From Parabacteroides sp. (GTDB lineage: Bacteria; Bacteroidota; Bacteroidia; Bacteroidales; Tannerellaceae): a DNA stretch of 64,000 nt. Below the pieces are notes generated by a model. That model was not told where the DNA came from and searched no databases. It saw only the letters and a list, made by a program, of their open reading frames with translations. The stretch spans positions 1-64,000 of the forward strand of contig JAGBDR010000083.1 in NCBI GenBank assembly GCA_017937385.1. Reading direction: 5' to 3'. The position numbers and the translations under genes were made by a program. This document shows, piece by piece, positions 25,757-34,434 of the stretch (positions within the stretch are counted from its first letter, which is position 1; the number at the start of each line of letters is the position of its first letter).

Positions 25757-26096
25757 AATAAAATACATATCAGCCTTTGCCAAAGAGTTGAAACGTCTTG
25801 GCAAGAAATACCGTTCCATACCGCAAGACTATGCTTGTTTGTTGGTTGAACTTCAGACTCATCCTGAAGCTGGTGTCAGTTTAGGGGGCGGTGTCCGAAA
25901 GGTTCGGATGGCGATTGGTAGTAAGAACAAAGGTAAAAGTCATGGAGCGCGTGTGATCACGTTTACCTATTCTGTTGATGAAGAGACCGGCACGATTGTT
26001 CTTCTTTATCTGTATGACAAAGAAGAGCGAGAAACGGTTTCTCCCAATGAAATTATGGATCTTTTGGCCGAAATGAAAAGGGAATATGATCTCTGA
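25746..26096 (+). CDS. RelE/ParE-superfamily toxin
   Basis: A 116-residue toxin (start ATG 25746; an alternative start at 25728 adds six residues). The body has the RelE pattern of Bacteroidota: FAKELKRLGKKYRSIPQDYACLL, LGGGVRKVRMAIGSKNKGKSHGARVITFTY, IVLLYLYDKEERETVS. The KVRMAIGSKNKGKSHGARVI strand carries the basic residues thought to act in mRNA cleavage. Its ATG overlaps the antitoxin stop, the usual coupling for such a pair, which should repress its own promoter at 25431-25460. Confidence 0.88.
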   Translation: MNYRIKYISAFAKELKRLGKKYRSIPQDYACLLVELQTHPEAGVSLGGGVRKVRMAIGSKNKGKSHGARVITFTYSVDEETGTIVLLYLYDKEERETVSPNEIMDLLAEMKREYDL

Positions 26097-26123
26097 TCTT
26101 GTTTGTTTGATTTTCGGTGAATA

Positions 26124-29100
26124 TCATGATCTCCCATCTTTCCCCATATACTCCGACGGCGTCTTCCCGTACTGCTTTTGGAAGCAGGTGGAGAAATAGG
26201 CGGGGGAGGAGAAGCCTACTTGGAAAGCGATCTCACTGATGCGGTTCTCACCGTTCTGCATCAGTGAGATCGCTTTTTTTAGACGGGCAATGCGGATGAA
26301 GTCATTGGGCGAAAGGCCGGATACACCTTTCACCTTACGGTAGAGGCTGGAGGTGCTCATGCTCATCTTGTCGGCAAGCATTTCGACCGAGAGCGCTTCG
26401 TTGCCGAGATTCTCATCTAAGTAATCATTCAACTTGCGGAGGAACAGATCGTCGACTTGCGAAACGGCAAGGGTGGCGAGCGGGGCGAGCGGCTTTTCTA
26501 TGTAGGTCTTGTTCAGCAACTCGCGGCTTTTCAGGAGATTGCTGATCTGTGCCGTCAGCAGCTCGATGGAGAACGGTTTCTCCATATAGGCATCCGCCCC
26601 CGTGTTCAGGCCTTTCAAGCGCGATTGCAGGTTGTGTTGCGCCGTCAGCAGGATGAAGGGAATGTGGCTGGTGTTGACATCGTTTTTCACCTCATTGCAA
26701 AACTCGAAACCGTCCATCAGCGGCATCATGACGTCGCTGATGATGAGGTTGACCGTCTGCTTGCGCACTAAGTCGAGCGCCGCTTTTCCGTTTTCCGCTT
26801 CCAATACCTGGTAGGTCCCGGCCAGTTCGCGGGCGATGAAATGACGGAGATCTTCCTGGTCTTCGACCACTAAGACCACCGACCGGCCTGTTTCGGGCCA
26901 TGCGACCGTTTCCGTTTTCTCTTTCTCGTTTCCGGCCATGATCCGGTCCCCCTCTTCCTGTTGTTCCGGAAGCGTCAGGACAAATTGGTTCAGGCCGTCC
27001 GGCGTCTGCCGGTAGGACAGTTTACCGCGGTGGAACTCCGCCAACGAGCGGGTAAGCGACAAGCCGATGCCGCTCCCCTGCTGGTTCTCGGTCTCTTTGA
27101 GCCGGTAGAACGGGCTGAAGATGTTTTCCGCTTCGCTTTCGGGTATCAGATGTCCGTCGTTGGTGACCAGCAGGGTAAACATCCGCTCTTTGCCTGAAGG
27201 CGGGAGCAGTTCGACCGATATCCGGTAGTCCGAATACTTCAGCGCATTGCTGAACAGGTTGCTGACGATCTTGGAGAACGCCTCCCGGTCTAAGCTGGCC
27301 TCGAACGCCACCTCTGGTAACTGGACCGTGAGGCTTTTGCCACTTTGTTCCAAAGTCGGGCGGAACGGGTGCAGGATCGTTTCGAGCCAGAGGACGACAT
27401 CGGTTGTGACGTAGTGTAGCTTGAACCCTCGGCTTTCCGTCTTGCGGAAGTCCAGCAACTGGTTGCTGAGGTCTAACAGCCGGCCGGTGTTTTTTTCGAT
27501 GATCCGCAAGTTTTCCTGCGTGGCGGGTGTCCCATCGCCCGAGCGGATGATTTTTTCCAACGGGGCTTTGATCAGCGTGAGCGGAGTCCGTATTTCATGG
27601 GTGATGAAGGTGAAGAACTGGATTTTCGCATCGTATAGCTCCTTCTCTTTCTTCCTTTCAAACCGTTCGCGGTTGATGCGATGTTTTTCTTCCAATTGGG
27701 CTTTCTTGTAGTTGTACCAGAACACGACTAATAGGCAGACGAACAGGAGATAGACCACCAAGGCCCACCCGGTCGCCCAGAACGGCGGTGTGACCGTGAT
27801 CCGGAGGGTGGTCTCGTTGTCTTGCCACACCCCGCTACTATTGGTCGATTTGACCCGGAACACGTAGTCGCCGGGCGATAGGTTGGCGAAAGTTACATCT
27901 TTGTTCTGTTTCATGTATACCCAGTCCTTGTCACTCCCGTCCAAGCGGTAGGCATACTGGATCGCATCGGGTGCGGTGTAGCTCAGGGCGACATACGAAA
28001 GGGTGAAGGTGGAGCGGTTGTACGGAAGTTTCAGCTCCCCGTTTTGCAGGACTTGGCTGGTGTTGTATTTTGGGGCGCCGATGCGGTCGTCCTGCACGTC
28101 TATGCGGGTGATTCGCATGGTGGGTGAGTAGGTGTCCTCTTTGAAATCGCGCGGATTGAAGGCGATCATTCCGTTGATGGTCCCCATGTACAAGGTCCCG
28201 TCCGGTGCTTTGTAGGCAGAGCAATAGTTGAATTGCGCTTCGGGCAGTCCTTCGGTGTAGGAGAAGGTCTTCATCACGTAGGTGTCGGGATCGAAGCGGA
28301 CCAACCCGTTGGCGGTCGCCACCCAGAAAAGATGGTCGTCGTCTTCAAGGATGCGGTGCACGATGTTGCTGGGTAGTCCGTTTTCCGCCGTGATACGGTT
28401 AAACGAATCCGCTTTCGGGTTGTAGAGCGAGAAGCCGTAGACCGTGGCGATCCAGATACGCCCTTTCGAGTCTTCGAAGATGGAAGTGATGTTGTTGTCT
28501 CCGATCGTCAGCGAGCGTTGGCGGTCGGCGGTGTAGTGTGCGATTTGTTTACCCTCTGCCGAATAGCGATAGGCGCCCGATGTGGTGGCGATCCAGATTT
28601 CTCCCGCCGTACTTTTGTAGATTTGGCGTATCATGGAGCCGATCTCCGTACCCCAGGGGGTGAAACGTCCGTCCTTGCAAGTGAAAAGGGAGAGGCCTGC
28701 CGACGTGCCGATCAGGATCTCGTCGGCCGAGAGCTTGCAGAAGCAAAGGATGAAGTCGGACGGCAGCCGGTTCTGCGTGCCGGCGCGCGTGTACCGCTCG
28801 ATAATCTTCCCGCTGGGGATGTCGAGGATGTCGATCCCCGTGTTGAACGTCCCGATCCAGAGCCGGTCGCCGTCGGCAAGTAGCCCGTGGATGTTGGTCG
28901 CCGACAAGGGGTGGGCCGGGTTGCTGCGCGAGAAGTTGGTGATTTCCCTTGTCACCGGGTCGTAGCGGTTGATCCCGTTGTCTTCGGTCCCGAGCCAGAT
29001 GTTGCCGTAGCGGTCGGGGCAGATCTCCCGCACGGCGTTGCCCAACAGTTGCGGATGCGTCTTGCCGCCGATGAAGTAGCGGAAAGGCACGTATGACCGG

Positions 29101-30080
29101 GGCAGGTAGTTGACGCCCCCGAAATAGGTCGTGGCCCATATCCCGCCTTCCCGGTCCAGGGTCACGGAATAGACGGCGTTGTCCGAGATGGTATATCCGT
29201 TGGTCAACGACTTTTGCAGGTGCACGATGTCGCGGCTGGCCATGTTGAGGATGTAGATGCCCGACTCCGTGGCGATCCAGTAGGTGTTCTTGTCCGTCTG
29301 CGTGATGTCGCGCACCTGTATGTCGGGGATGACGGTCTCGACCGTCCTGCGGTGCTTGTCGTAAAATTTCAATCCCTCCCGGTCCGTTCCCGCCAAGATG
29401 CCCTGGCCTGGCACGAGGCAGAGGGCCGAGAGGCTGGCCGAATTGGCCTTTTCCTGTTCCGCCAGGAGCGGGATCTGCACGAACCGGTCGGTCTCCGGCT
29501 TGTAATGGTACAGGTCGTGGAGGCCCGCCAGCAGCGGTTCGCCCTCTTCATCCGTCGTGATCGCGACGGGGCGTATCTGTTCCGCATCGGGGTAGAAGCG
29601 CGGGCTTTCCCCATCGGACGGCTTGTATCGGGCGATCCGGTTGTGCGTGATGAGCCAGAGGTTCCCTTTTTTGTCTTCCCGGATCTGTTGGAAATATTCG
29701 GGGGCGCCGCCGTTGTCCGGAAAGGTGAGCGGGTGGAAAGCGTCCGTCTGCCTGTCGTAGTAGCAGGTATAGGAAAAGGTGTTGACCCAGAGCTTCCCGG
29801 CCGAGTCCTCGAACAGGCTGACGATCCGGTCGTTGGAGAGGCTGCCCCGGTCATGCGAGTTGTGGCGGTAGACGCGGAACTGGTGGCCGTCGAAGCGGTT
29901 CAGCCCGTCGTCCGTCCCGAACCAAAGGAAGCCTTGCCGGTCTTGCAGGGCGCAGTAGACCGTGTTGTGCGACAATCCCTGTTGGTTGGTATAATGACGG
30001 AAATAGAGGTCGTGCGCCTTGCCGGACCGGGGGAGGAGGAGCGAAAGCGTGCCGAGTAGGATGATAAGGAATGTTCTCAT
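26124..30080 (-). CDS. Hybrid two-component system (HTCS) sensor-regulator of PUL 1
   Basis: A 1318-residue one-protein two-component system. Order: signal peptide; 14-bladed-type Reg_prop beta propeller repeats over about residues 20-670 (e.g. DRQGFLWFGTDDGLNRFDG, GNIWLGTEDNGINRYD); Y_Y_Y domain (670-745); one membrane helix (about 772-795, WALVVYLLFVCLLVVFWYNY); histidine kinase with H-box FFTFITHEIRTPLTLIKAP; ATPase domain with GSGIGLSLTRSL; receiver (VVLVVEDQEDLRHFI, Asp in NLIISDVMMPL); and AraC-type HTH at the end. It senses a glycan fragment in the periplasm and activates its PUL. The frame opens at 30197; ATG 30080 begins the signal peptide and follows a consensus promoter. It is the last gene of PUL 1. 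Confidence 0.95.
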   Translation of the reverse strand: MRTFLIILLGTLSLLLPRSGKAHDLYFRHYTNQQGLSHNTVYCALQDRQGFLWFGTDDGLNRFDGHQFRVYRHNSHDRGSLSNDRIVSLFEDSAGKLWVNTFSYTCYYDRQTDAFHPLTFPDNGGAPEYFQQIREDKKGNLWLITHNRIARYKPSDGESPRFYPDAEQIRPVAITTDEEGEPLLAGLHDLYHYKPETDRFVQIPLLAEQEKANSASLSALCLVPGQGILAGTDREGLKFYDKHRRTVETVIPDIQVRDITQTDKNTYWIATESGIYILNMASRDIVHLQKSLTNGYTISDNAVYSVTLDREGGIWATTYFGGVNYLPRSYVPFRYFIGGKTHPQLLGNAVREICPDRYGNIWLGTEDNGINRYDPVTREITNFSRSNPAHPLSATNIHGLLADGDRLWIGTFNTGIDILDIPSGKIIERYTRAGTQNRLPSDFILCFCKLSADEILIGTSAGLSLFTCKDGRFTPWGTEIGSMIRQIYKSTAGEIWIATTSGAYRYSAEGKQIAHYTADRQRSLTIGDNNITSIFEDSKGRIWIATVYGFSLYNPKADSFNRITAENGLPSNIVHRILEDDDHLFWVATANGLVRFDPDTYVMKTFSYTEGLPEAQFNYCSAYKAPDGTLYMGTINGMIAFNPRDFKEDTYSPTMRITRIDVQDDRIGAPKYNTSQVLQNGELKLPYNRSTFTLSYVALSYTAPDAIQYAYRLDGSDKDWVYMKQNKDVTFANLSPGDYVFRVKSTNSSGVWQDNETTLRITVTPPFWATGWALVVYLLFVCLLVVFWYNYKKAQLEEKHRINRERFERKKEKELYDAKIQFFTFITHEIRTPLTLIKAPLEKIIRSGDGTPATQENLRIIEKNTGRLLDLSNQLLDFRKTESRGFKLHYVTTDVVLWLETILHPFRPTLEQSGKSLTVQLPEVAFEASLDREAFSKIVSNLFSNALKYSDYRISVELLPPSGKERMFTLLVTNDGHLIPESEAENIFSPFYRLKETENQQGSGIGLSLTRSLAEFHRGKLSYRQTPDGLNQFVLTLPEQQEEGDRIMAGNEKEKTETVAWPETGRSVVLVVEDQEDLRHFIARELAGTYQVLEAENGKAALDLVRKQTVNLIISDVMMPLMDGFEFCNEVKNDVNTSHIPFILLTAQHNLQSRLKGLNTGADAYMEKPFSIELLTAQISNLLKSRELLNKTYIEKPLAPLATLAVSQVDDLFLRKLNDYLDENLGNEALSVEMLADKMSMSTSSLYRKVKGVSGLSPNDFIRIARLKKAISLMQNGENRISEIAFQVGFSSPAYFSTCFQKQYGKTPSEYMGKDGRS

Positions 30081-30108
30081 GCCCTGCGTGTGTTTCTTTT
30101 GTCTGGCA

Positions 30109-30139
30109 CAAATGTAAAGGAATTTTGCAGAACATTCAA
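30109..30139 (-). promoter_or_regulatory. HTCS promoter: TTG (30137-30139), TACATTTG (30109-30116)
   Basis: The minus strand carries TTG and TACATTTG 20 bases apart, about 29 bases before ATG 30080, so the HTCS gene has its own constitutive-type promoter. Confidence 0.7.
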
Positions 30140-30302
30140 GGTTGGAGGATAAATTCGGGTTGCGGGCGGTAACAATCCGGAGGCGGAAAAGGTTCAACGT
30201 GGCTGGCCTTTGGATTTTGTGTTCACGCGAAACCGGCTAAAAATACATAATGTTCCTTATCGGTTTTAACACGAAAACGGCCGTTTTACCTCCACAGAAG
30301 GG

Positions 30303-30327
30303 CCAGTGATCCTCCAGTGATCCTCCA
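30303..30327. repeat. CCAGTGATCCT tandem repeat (two copies)
   Basis: An 11-base unit CCAGTGATCCT repeated twice and a third partial CCA. It lies in the 423-base gap between the HTCS gene and the DUF1680 gene, with the hairpins at 30343-30411 and 30456-30495. I see no open reading frame of note in the gap. Confidence 0.5.
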
Positions 30328-30342
30328 CTCCCTGCGATTGGA

Positions 30343-30411
30343 GTTAAAATTGCGGTTTTTTTTTAACAAAACAGCCCTTCTCCGCCCCCTTTTTGTTAAA
30401 GCGATTTTAAC
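30343..30411. terminator. Long imperfect hairpin GTTAAAATTGC ... GCGATTTTAAC
   Basis: Left arm GTTAAAATTGC (30343-30353) and right arm GCGATTTTAAC (30401-30411) pair with one mismatch, and an inner AACAAAA / TTTTTGTTAAA pairing extends it. It may terminate the PUL 1 operon on the minus strand ahead of the HTCS promoter. Confidence 0.4.
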
Positions 30412-30455
30412 ACGGATTTTCGGGAGGCTGTTATAGGAAGTGAACGCGCATCGGG

Positions 30456-30495
30456 ACCGTTCCACTCCGCCTGTCCGGGTGGGGAATGGAACGGT
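30456..30495 (-). terminator. Hairpin after the DUF1680 gene (ACCGTTCCA ... TGGAACGGT)
   Basis: A perfect 9-bp stem nine bases downstream of the DUF1680 stop codon. No T-run follows on the minus strand, so it may be a processing or pausing structure rather than a classic terminator. Confidence 0.45.
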
Positions 30496-30503
30496 GGGCC
30501 GGG

Positions 30504-32543
30504 TTATCTGACCGGAAACTCCGTGATCCGGAGCGTCGTGCATCCGTAGGGGATCAGCTCGATCGTCTCTTCGTCGCCGAAGTCCTTGCCCTGTTGCGTG
30601 TAGTAGGGGATCGGGCCTGCCGAGCCTCTGACCTGTGTCCAGCCGTTGAGACGCATGGCTTTCGTCCGGATGCGCACGGGGGCGTTTTCGGCATTCCACG
30701 GGTAGGGGGCGACGGTGCCCGACTTCTCGACCGTGAAGGCCTCTTGGATGCGGTCGGGGGCGAAAGAGCGGGCGGGCAGGGCGTAGTTCCAGGGGCTGTC
30801 CGATGTCACTTCGTAATACCAGCCGCCATACACCGCGGATGCTTCTTCCTCGAATGTTTTCTTTTCCCATTTCTCATTCATCTTCAAGGCGTAGACCAGC
30901 GGTCCCCGTTCGACGACGGCGCTGTTCCCGTACCAGCGGCTGACGGCCACTTCCATCGGCAATTCGAGGCTCAGGACGTCGCCGTCCTTCCATTCCCGGT
31001 TGATGCGGGCGACGGTTCCGGGGTAGGCATCGACTGCCAGCGGTTTGCCGTTGAGCTTGACGACCGGCTGTTTGCACCAGCCCGGTATGCGGAGGTGGAA
31101 GGGGAAGAACGCCTTTTTCACCTTCTTGTCCGTAAACGCGACGTGGAAGCGCACGGTTTCCTCAAACGGGTAGGCGGTCTCTTCCCGCAGGTTCACCTCG
31201 ATGCCGCCTGCCACCCGGGCCGTTACCTGCGAGGGGGCGAAGACCAAGGAGGCGATGCCGTTGTCGGCTGTCGCGTACCAGAGGTTCTGGACGAACTTCG
31301 GCCAGCCTTGGTGGAGGTTGGACGTGCAGCAGGGATAGCCGGTCAGCTCCCCGAAGAGGATATCGGTATCGTCGTGCGGAGTGGAGAACTCACGCCATTC
31401 GCGGGTGACGGCGATCTGGTTGGTCTGCTGGTAGTACTGGCGCGCCGAGTAGTCGTCGGTCACCTGGGTCGGCAGGGCGTTGTAGGCCACGCGCTCCAGG
31501 TGGTCGGCCCATTGCATGTCGCCCGTGACCTCCAATATCGCTTCCAGCGAGAACATCATCTCCACCGTCGTGCAGAGTTCCGAGCCGGTCGTCGGCTGGC
31601 CGAAGCGCAACAGCTCGTCTCCGCCCCACAGGCCGGTGGGCAGCCCGATGGTGTTGTGGATGTCGCGGACGGCTTTCCGGGTGGCCTGGATCTGCTTGGG
31701 GTCCTGGCTTTGCTGGTAGTAGACGATCGGTTCCTTGAAGCCTTGCGCGAGGTTCACGCAGTGCAGGCTGTGCTGGCGCGAGAGGTGGTCCCGGTTCAGG
31801 AAGATGTCCGTCCAGTCGAACGTCTGCTTGTGGATCAACTCGCCCAAGTCCAGCAAGAACTTGTCGCCGGTGATGTTGTACAGCCAGTAGACGGCCATCA
31901 GGTTGTCACCCCCGCGCTGTTCGCCCCAGAAGGTCCATTTCCCTAATGGGTTTTTCGGCAGTTCGGCCAGCTGGTAGCGGAAATAGCGGGTCATGAAGTC
32001 GATCACGCGCCGGTCCTGCGTCGCCGTGTAGTACTGTTGCATGACCTTGAGCATGACCATTTTGGGCCACCAGTCCTGCGCGTTGTCCCGCTGGAGTCCG
32101 GGTTCGTAGTCGCGGTCGGTGTCGGGACCGAAATAGCCGTCGGGCTTCTGCGACGCCAAGGTCCATTCGATCCAGGGCTGTACCTTTTCGATGAGTGCCC
32201 GGTCGTCCAGCAGGTAGGCGAGCGGAAGCAGTCCGTCGATCCAGTAAGGGCCCCGTTCCCACACGTCGCCGTCGCCGCCGAGCCAGCCGTTTCGGGGGCC
32301 CATCACTTTGGTGTATACTTCGTCCAAATGGCCGGTCATCCCGTTTTTCATGCGGACCAGCTGGTCGTGCATCCACCCTTCCGCCCGGATGCTTCCGAGG
32401 GGCAGCTGGATGTACTCTTTTTGCAATAGCGGATGCCGGTTGTTCCGGTAGCCCCCGGCCACGGGCGTTTCGCCCGCCGGGGCGGCTGCCGCCACGGTGA
32501 TGGTGGCGGCGGCCGTCAGGAGGATTGTCTTAAGTCTGTTCAT
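30504..32543 (-). CDS. DUF1680 glycoside hydrolase, GH127-like clan
   Basis: A 679-residue secreted enzyme, signal MNRLKTILLTAAATITVAAAA. The (alpha/alpha)6 barrel has repeated PDGYFGPDTDRDYEP and GGDNLMAVYWLYNITGD segments; the Zn-Cys region characteristic of the GH127/GH146 group is present as GSELCTTVEMMFS and GYPCCTSNLHQGW, followed by a beta-sandwich (LRIPGWCKQPVVKLNGKPL). These hydrolases release beta-L-arabinofuranose or related furanosides. The family subgroup differs from the next gene, so the two are probably complementary. The open frame extends to 32978 through sequence read from the adjacent gene; ATG 32543 begins the signal peptide. Confidence 0.88.
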   Translation of the reverse strand: MNRLKTILLTAAATITVAAAAPAGETPVAGGYRNNRHPLLQKEYIQLPLGSIRAEGWMHDQLVRMKNGMTGHLDEVYTKVMGPRNGWLGGDGDVWERGPYWIDGLLPLAYLLDDRALIEKVQPWIEWTLASQKPDGYFGPDTDRDYEPGLQRDNAQDWWPKMVMLKVMQQYYTATQDRRVIDFMTRYFRYQLAELPKNPLGKWTFWGEQRGGDNLMAVYWLYNITGDKFLLDLGELIHKQTFDWTDIFLNRDHLSRQHSLHCVNLAQGFKEPIVYYQQSQDPKQIQATRKAVRDIHNTIGLPTGLWGGDELLRFGQPTTGSELCTTVEMMFSLEAILEVTGDMQWADHLERVAYNALPTQVTDDYSARQYYQQTNQIAVTREWREFSTPHDDTDILFGELTGYPCCTSNLHQGWPKFVQNLWYATADNGIASLVFAPSQVTARVAGGIEVNLREETAYPFEETVRFHVAFTDKKVKKAFFPFHLRIPGWCKQPVVKLNGKPLAVDAYPGTVARINREWKDGDVLSLELPMEVAVSRWYGNSAVVERGPLVYALKMNEKWEKKTFEEEASAVYGGWYYEVTSDSPWNYALPARSFAPDRIQEAFTVEKSGTVAPYPWNAENAPVRIRTKAMRLNGWTQVRGSAGPIPYYTQQGKDFGDEETIELIPYGCTTLRITEFPVR

Positions 32544-32563
32544 GGGAATAGTCTGATCTGTTT

Positions 32564-34417
32564 TTATTCTTGATAATCTACCCATACTTTCATCTTGCCG
32601 GCTTCGCGGTTGTCCCAGGCGTAGTAGGGGATGAAATGCAGTTTTTGCCCGCCCGATACGGCTTCGATGGCGCGGATGCCGCCCAACAGCTCCGGTTCGT
32701 CCTTGACTTCGAACGTGGAGGTGGCCGTCAGGTTGAGCTGGTCGAACCCTTGCGCGTTGTCCGTCTCTTCGAGGCAATAGACCAACGGTCCGCGTTGCAG
32801 GGCGCGTTTGCCCTTGTCCTGCCGCACGCGCGGGTCGGCCGATACCTTTTCGACCGGCATGTCCAGGTTGAGCACGATCCGGTCGCCCGTCTTCCATTCC
32901 TTGACGACGGCATATCCCTTGTCGGTCGTGCCGCCGGCCTTGTTCCCGTTGACCGTCAGGGTGTACGACTTGCACCATCCGGGGATGCGGATGCGCAGTT
33001 CCTTGCCGAGCGGCTGGCCGGAGGTGACGGTCAGGTTGACCTGCCCGTTCCAGGGGTAGTCTGTCTCCTGTTTCAGGACCACCTTTTTCCCGTCGATCGT
33101 GACTTCGGTGGTGTTACCGATGAAGAGGTTCACCCACAGGGCCTTGTCGGACGTCCCGTAGATGTAGTTCCCGATGGAGGGCAGGAAGCGCGAGATCTGG
33201 CTCGGGCAGCAGGCGCACCCGTACCACGCCTGGCGGTGATGGTCTCCCTTCGACTCCAGCGGATTGACGTAGAAGAAGCGGTCGCCCGCCAGCGATACGC
33301 CCGCCAACGCCCCGTTGTACATGGAGCGTTCGAGCACGTCGATGTATTTCGAATCGCCCGTGAACTGGTTCATGCGCTGGTTCCAGTAGACCATCCCGAC
33401 CGAGGCGCAGGTCTCGCAATAGGCGTCGAGGTTCGGCAGGTCGTAGTCTTCCGTGAACCCTTCGTTGTGGCGCGAGGAACCGATCCCGCCGGTCACGTAC
33501 ATGTTGCGCAGCACCACGTCGTCCCACAGGCGGTTCATGGCGGCGACATAGCCGGTGTCTTTTTTCAACGCCGCCACATCCGCCATGCCGCAGTACAGGT
33601 ACATGCAACGGACGGCATGGCCCGAAATGTCGGTCAGCTCCCTTACCGGGACGATATCCTGATAGTAAATGGGGTCCCATTTCCCTTCGTCTCCTTTGCT
33701 GCCGTGCCCGTGGCCCCGCTCTTCAAGCAGCCAGTTGGCGAAGTCGAGGTATTTTTCCTGGCCGGTCGTCTGGTACAGCTTCACCAGGGCCAGTTCGATC
33801 TCCTCATGTCCCGGTACCCAATGGCGCTTGCCGGGGCCGAAGAGGTCCATCATGTGGTCGGCCATGCGGATGCTCACGTCGAGCAGCTTCCGCTTCCCGG
33901 TCGCCTGGTAGTAGGCGACGGCGGCTTCCATCATGTGGCCGGCACAATACATCTCGTGCTTGTCCATGTTGTTCCAGCGTTTGTCCAACCCGGTCAGCGT
34001 GTAGAACGTGTTGATATATCCGTCCGGCTGTTGGGCTGCCGCGATCTTGCCGATCCATTCGTCCGCCTTCTTTTCCAGTTCAGGGTCGGGGTTGTTGATG
34101 AGGCTGTAGGCGATTCCTTCCAATGCCTTATAGACATCCGAATCGTCGAAGAAGATGCCGGAGTGCTTCCCCGTCCCTTGGGCCGCATGTACGAAATTCT
34201 GCATTCTCCCGGTCTGGTTCTCGATCTGGTCGATGCAGACCGGCAGCGTGGCCGAAGTGTGCTTGGCAAGGCGCGGCGACCAGAACCGGTCCTGGATGTG
34301 CACATGCGAGAAATCTATCTGGTCAATCATTTTCAATGGCGGCGTCGCTACCGGCTCCTGCCCGCCGCATCCCCATAATGCCATGCAGGCAAGGGGTAGT
34401 ACGAGATACTGTTTCAT
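32564..34417 (-). CDS. GH127 beta-L-arabinofuranosidase, lipoprotein
   Basis: A 617-residue lipoprotein with signal MKQYLVLPLACMALWGCGG (lipobox Cys17). It is GH127, like HypBA1: FFDDSDVYKALEGIAYSL, the catalytic cluster DAYCETCASVG (Glu335, Cys337) and GCACCPSQISRFLPS (Cys403, Cys404) that bind zinc and position the Cys nucleophile, then the beta-sandwich (RIRIPGWCKSYTLTVNG). It removes terminal beta-L-arabinofuranose residues. It starts 18 bases after the stop of the MGH1-like gene and is followed within 20 bases by the DUF1680 gene, so the three are one transcript. The frame opens at 34447 but ATG 34417 is the signal start. Confidence 0.92.
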   Translation of the reverse strand: MKQYLVLPLACMALWGCGGQEPVATPPLKMIDQIDFSHVHIQDRFWSPRLAKHTSATLPVCIDQIENQTGRMQNFVHAAQGTGKHSGIFFDDSDVYKALEGIAYSLINNPDPELEKKADEWIGKIAAAQQPDGYINTFYTLTGLDKRWNNMDKHEMYCAGHMMEAAVAYYQATGKRKLLDVSIRMADHMMDLFGPGKRHWVPGHEEIELALVKLYQTTGQEKYLDFANWLLEERGHGHGSKGDEGKWDPIYYQDIVPVRELTDISGHAVRCMYLYCGMADVAALKKDTGYVAAMNRLWDDVVLRNMYVTGGIGSSRHNEGFTEDYDLPNLDAYCETCASVGMVYWNQRMNQFTGDSKYIDVLERSMYNGALAGVSLAGDRFFYVNPLESKGDHHRQAWYGCACCPSQISRFLPSIGNYIYGTSDKALWVNLFIGNTTEVTIDGKKVVLKQETDYPWNGQVNLTVTSGQPLGKELRIRIPGWCKSYTLTVNGNKAGGTTDKGYAVVKEWKTGDRIVLNLDMPVEKVSADPRVRQDKGKRALQRGPLVYCLEETDNAQGFDQLNLTATSTFEVKDEPELLGGIRAIEAVSGGQKLHFIPYYAWDNREAGKMKVWVDYQE

Positions 34418-34434
34418 GGTGTTTGAATTTGATG

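Noticed and set aside
32570-34378. Long plus-strand ORF (602 codons) opposite the GH127 gene
   Set aside because: It is the complement of a well-conserved GH127 gene; high GC at the third position keeps the opposite frame open. The protein has no family features.
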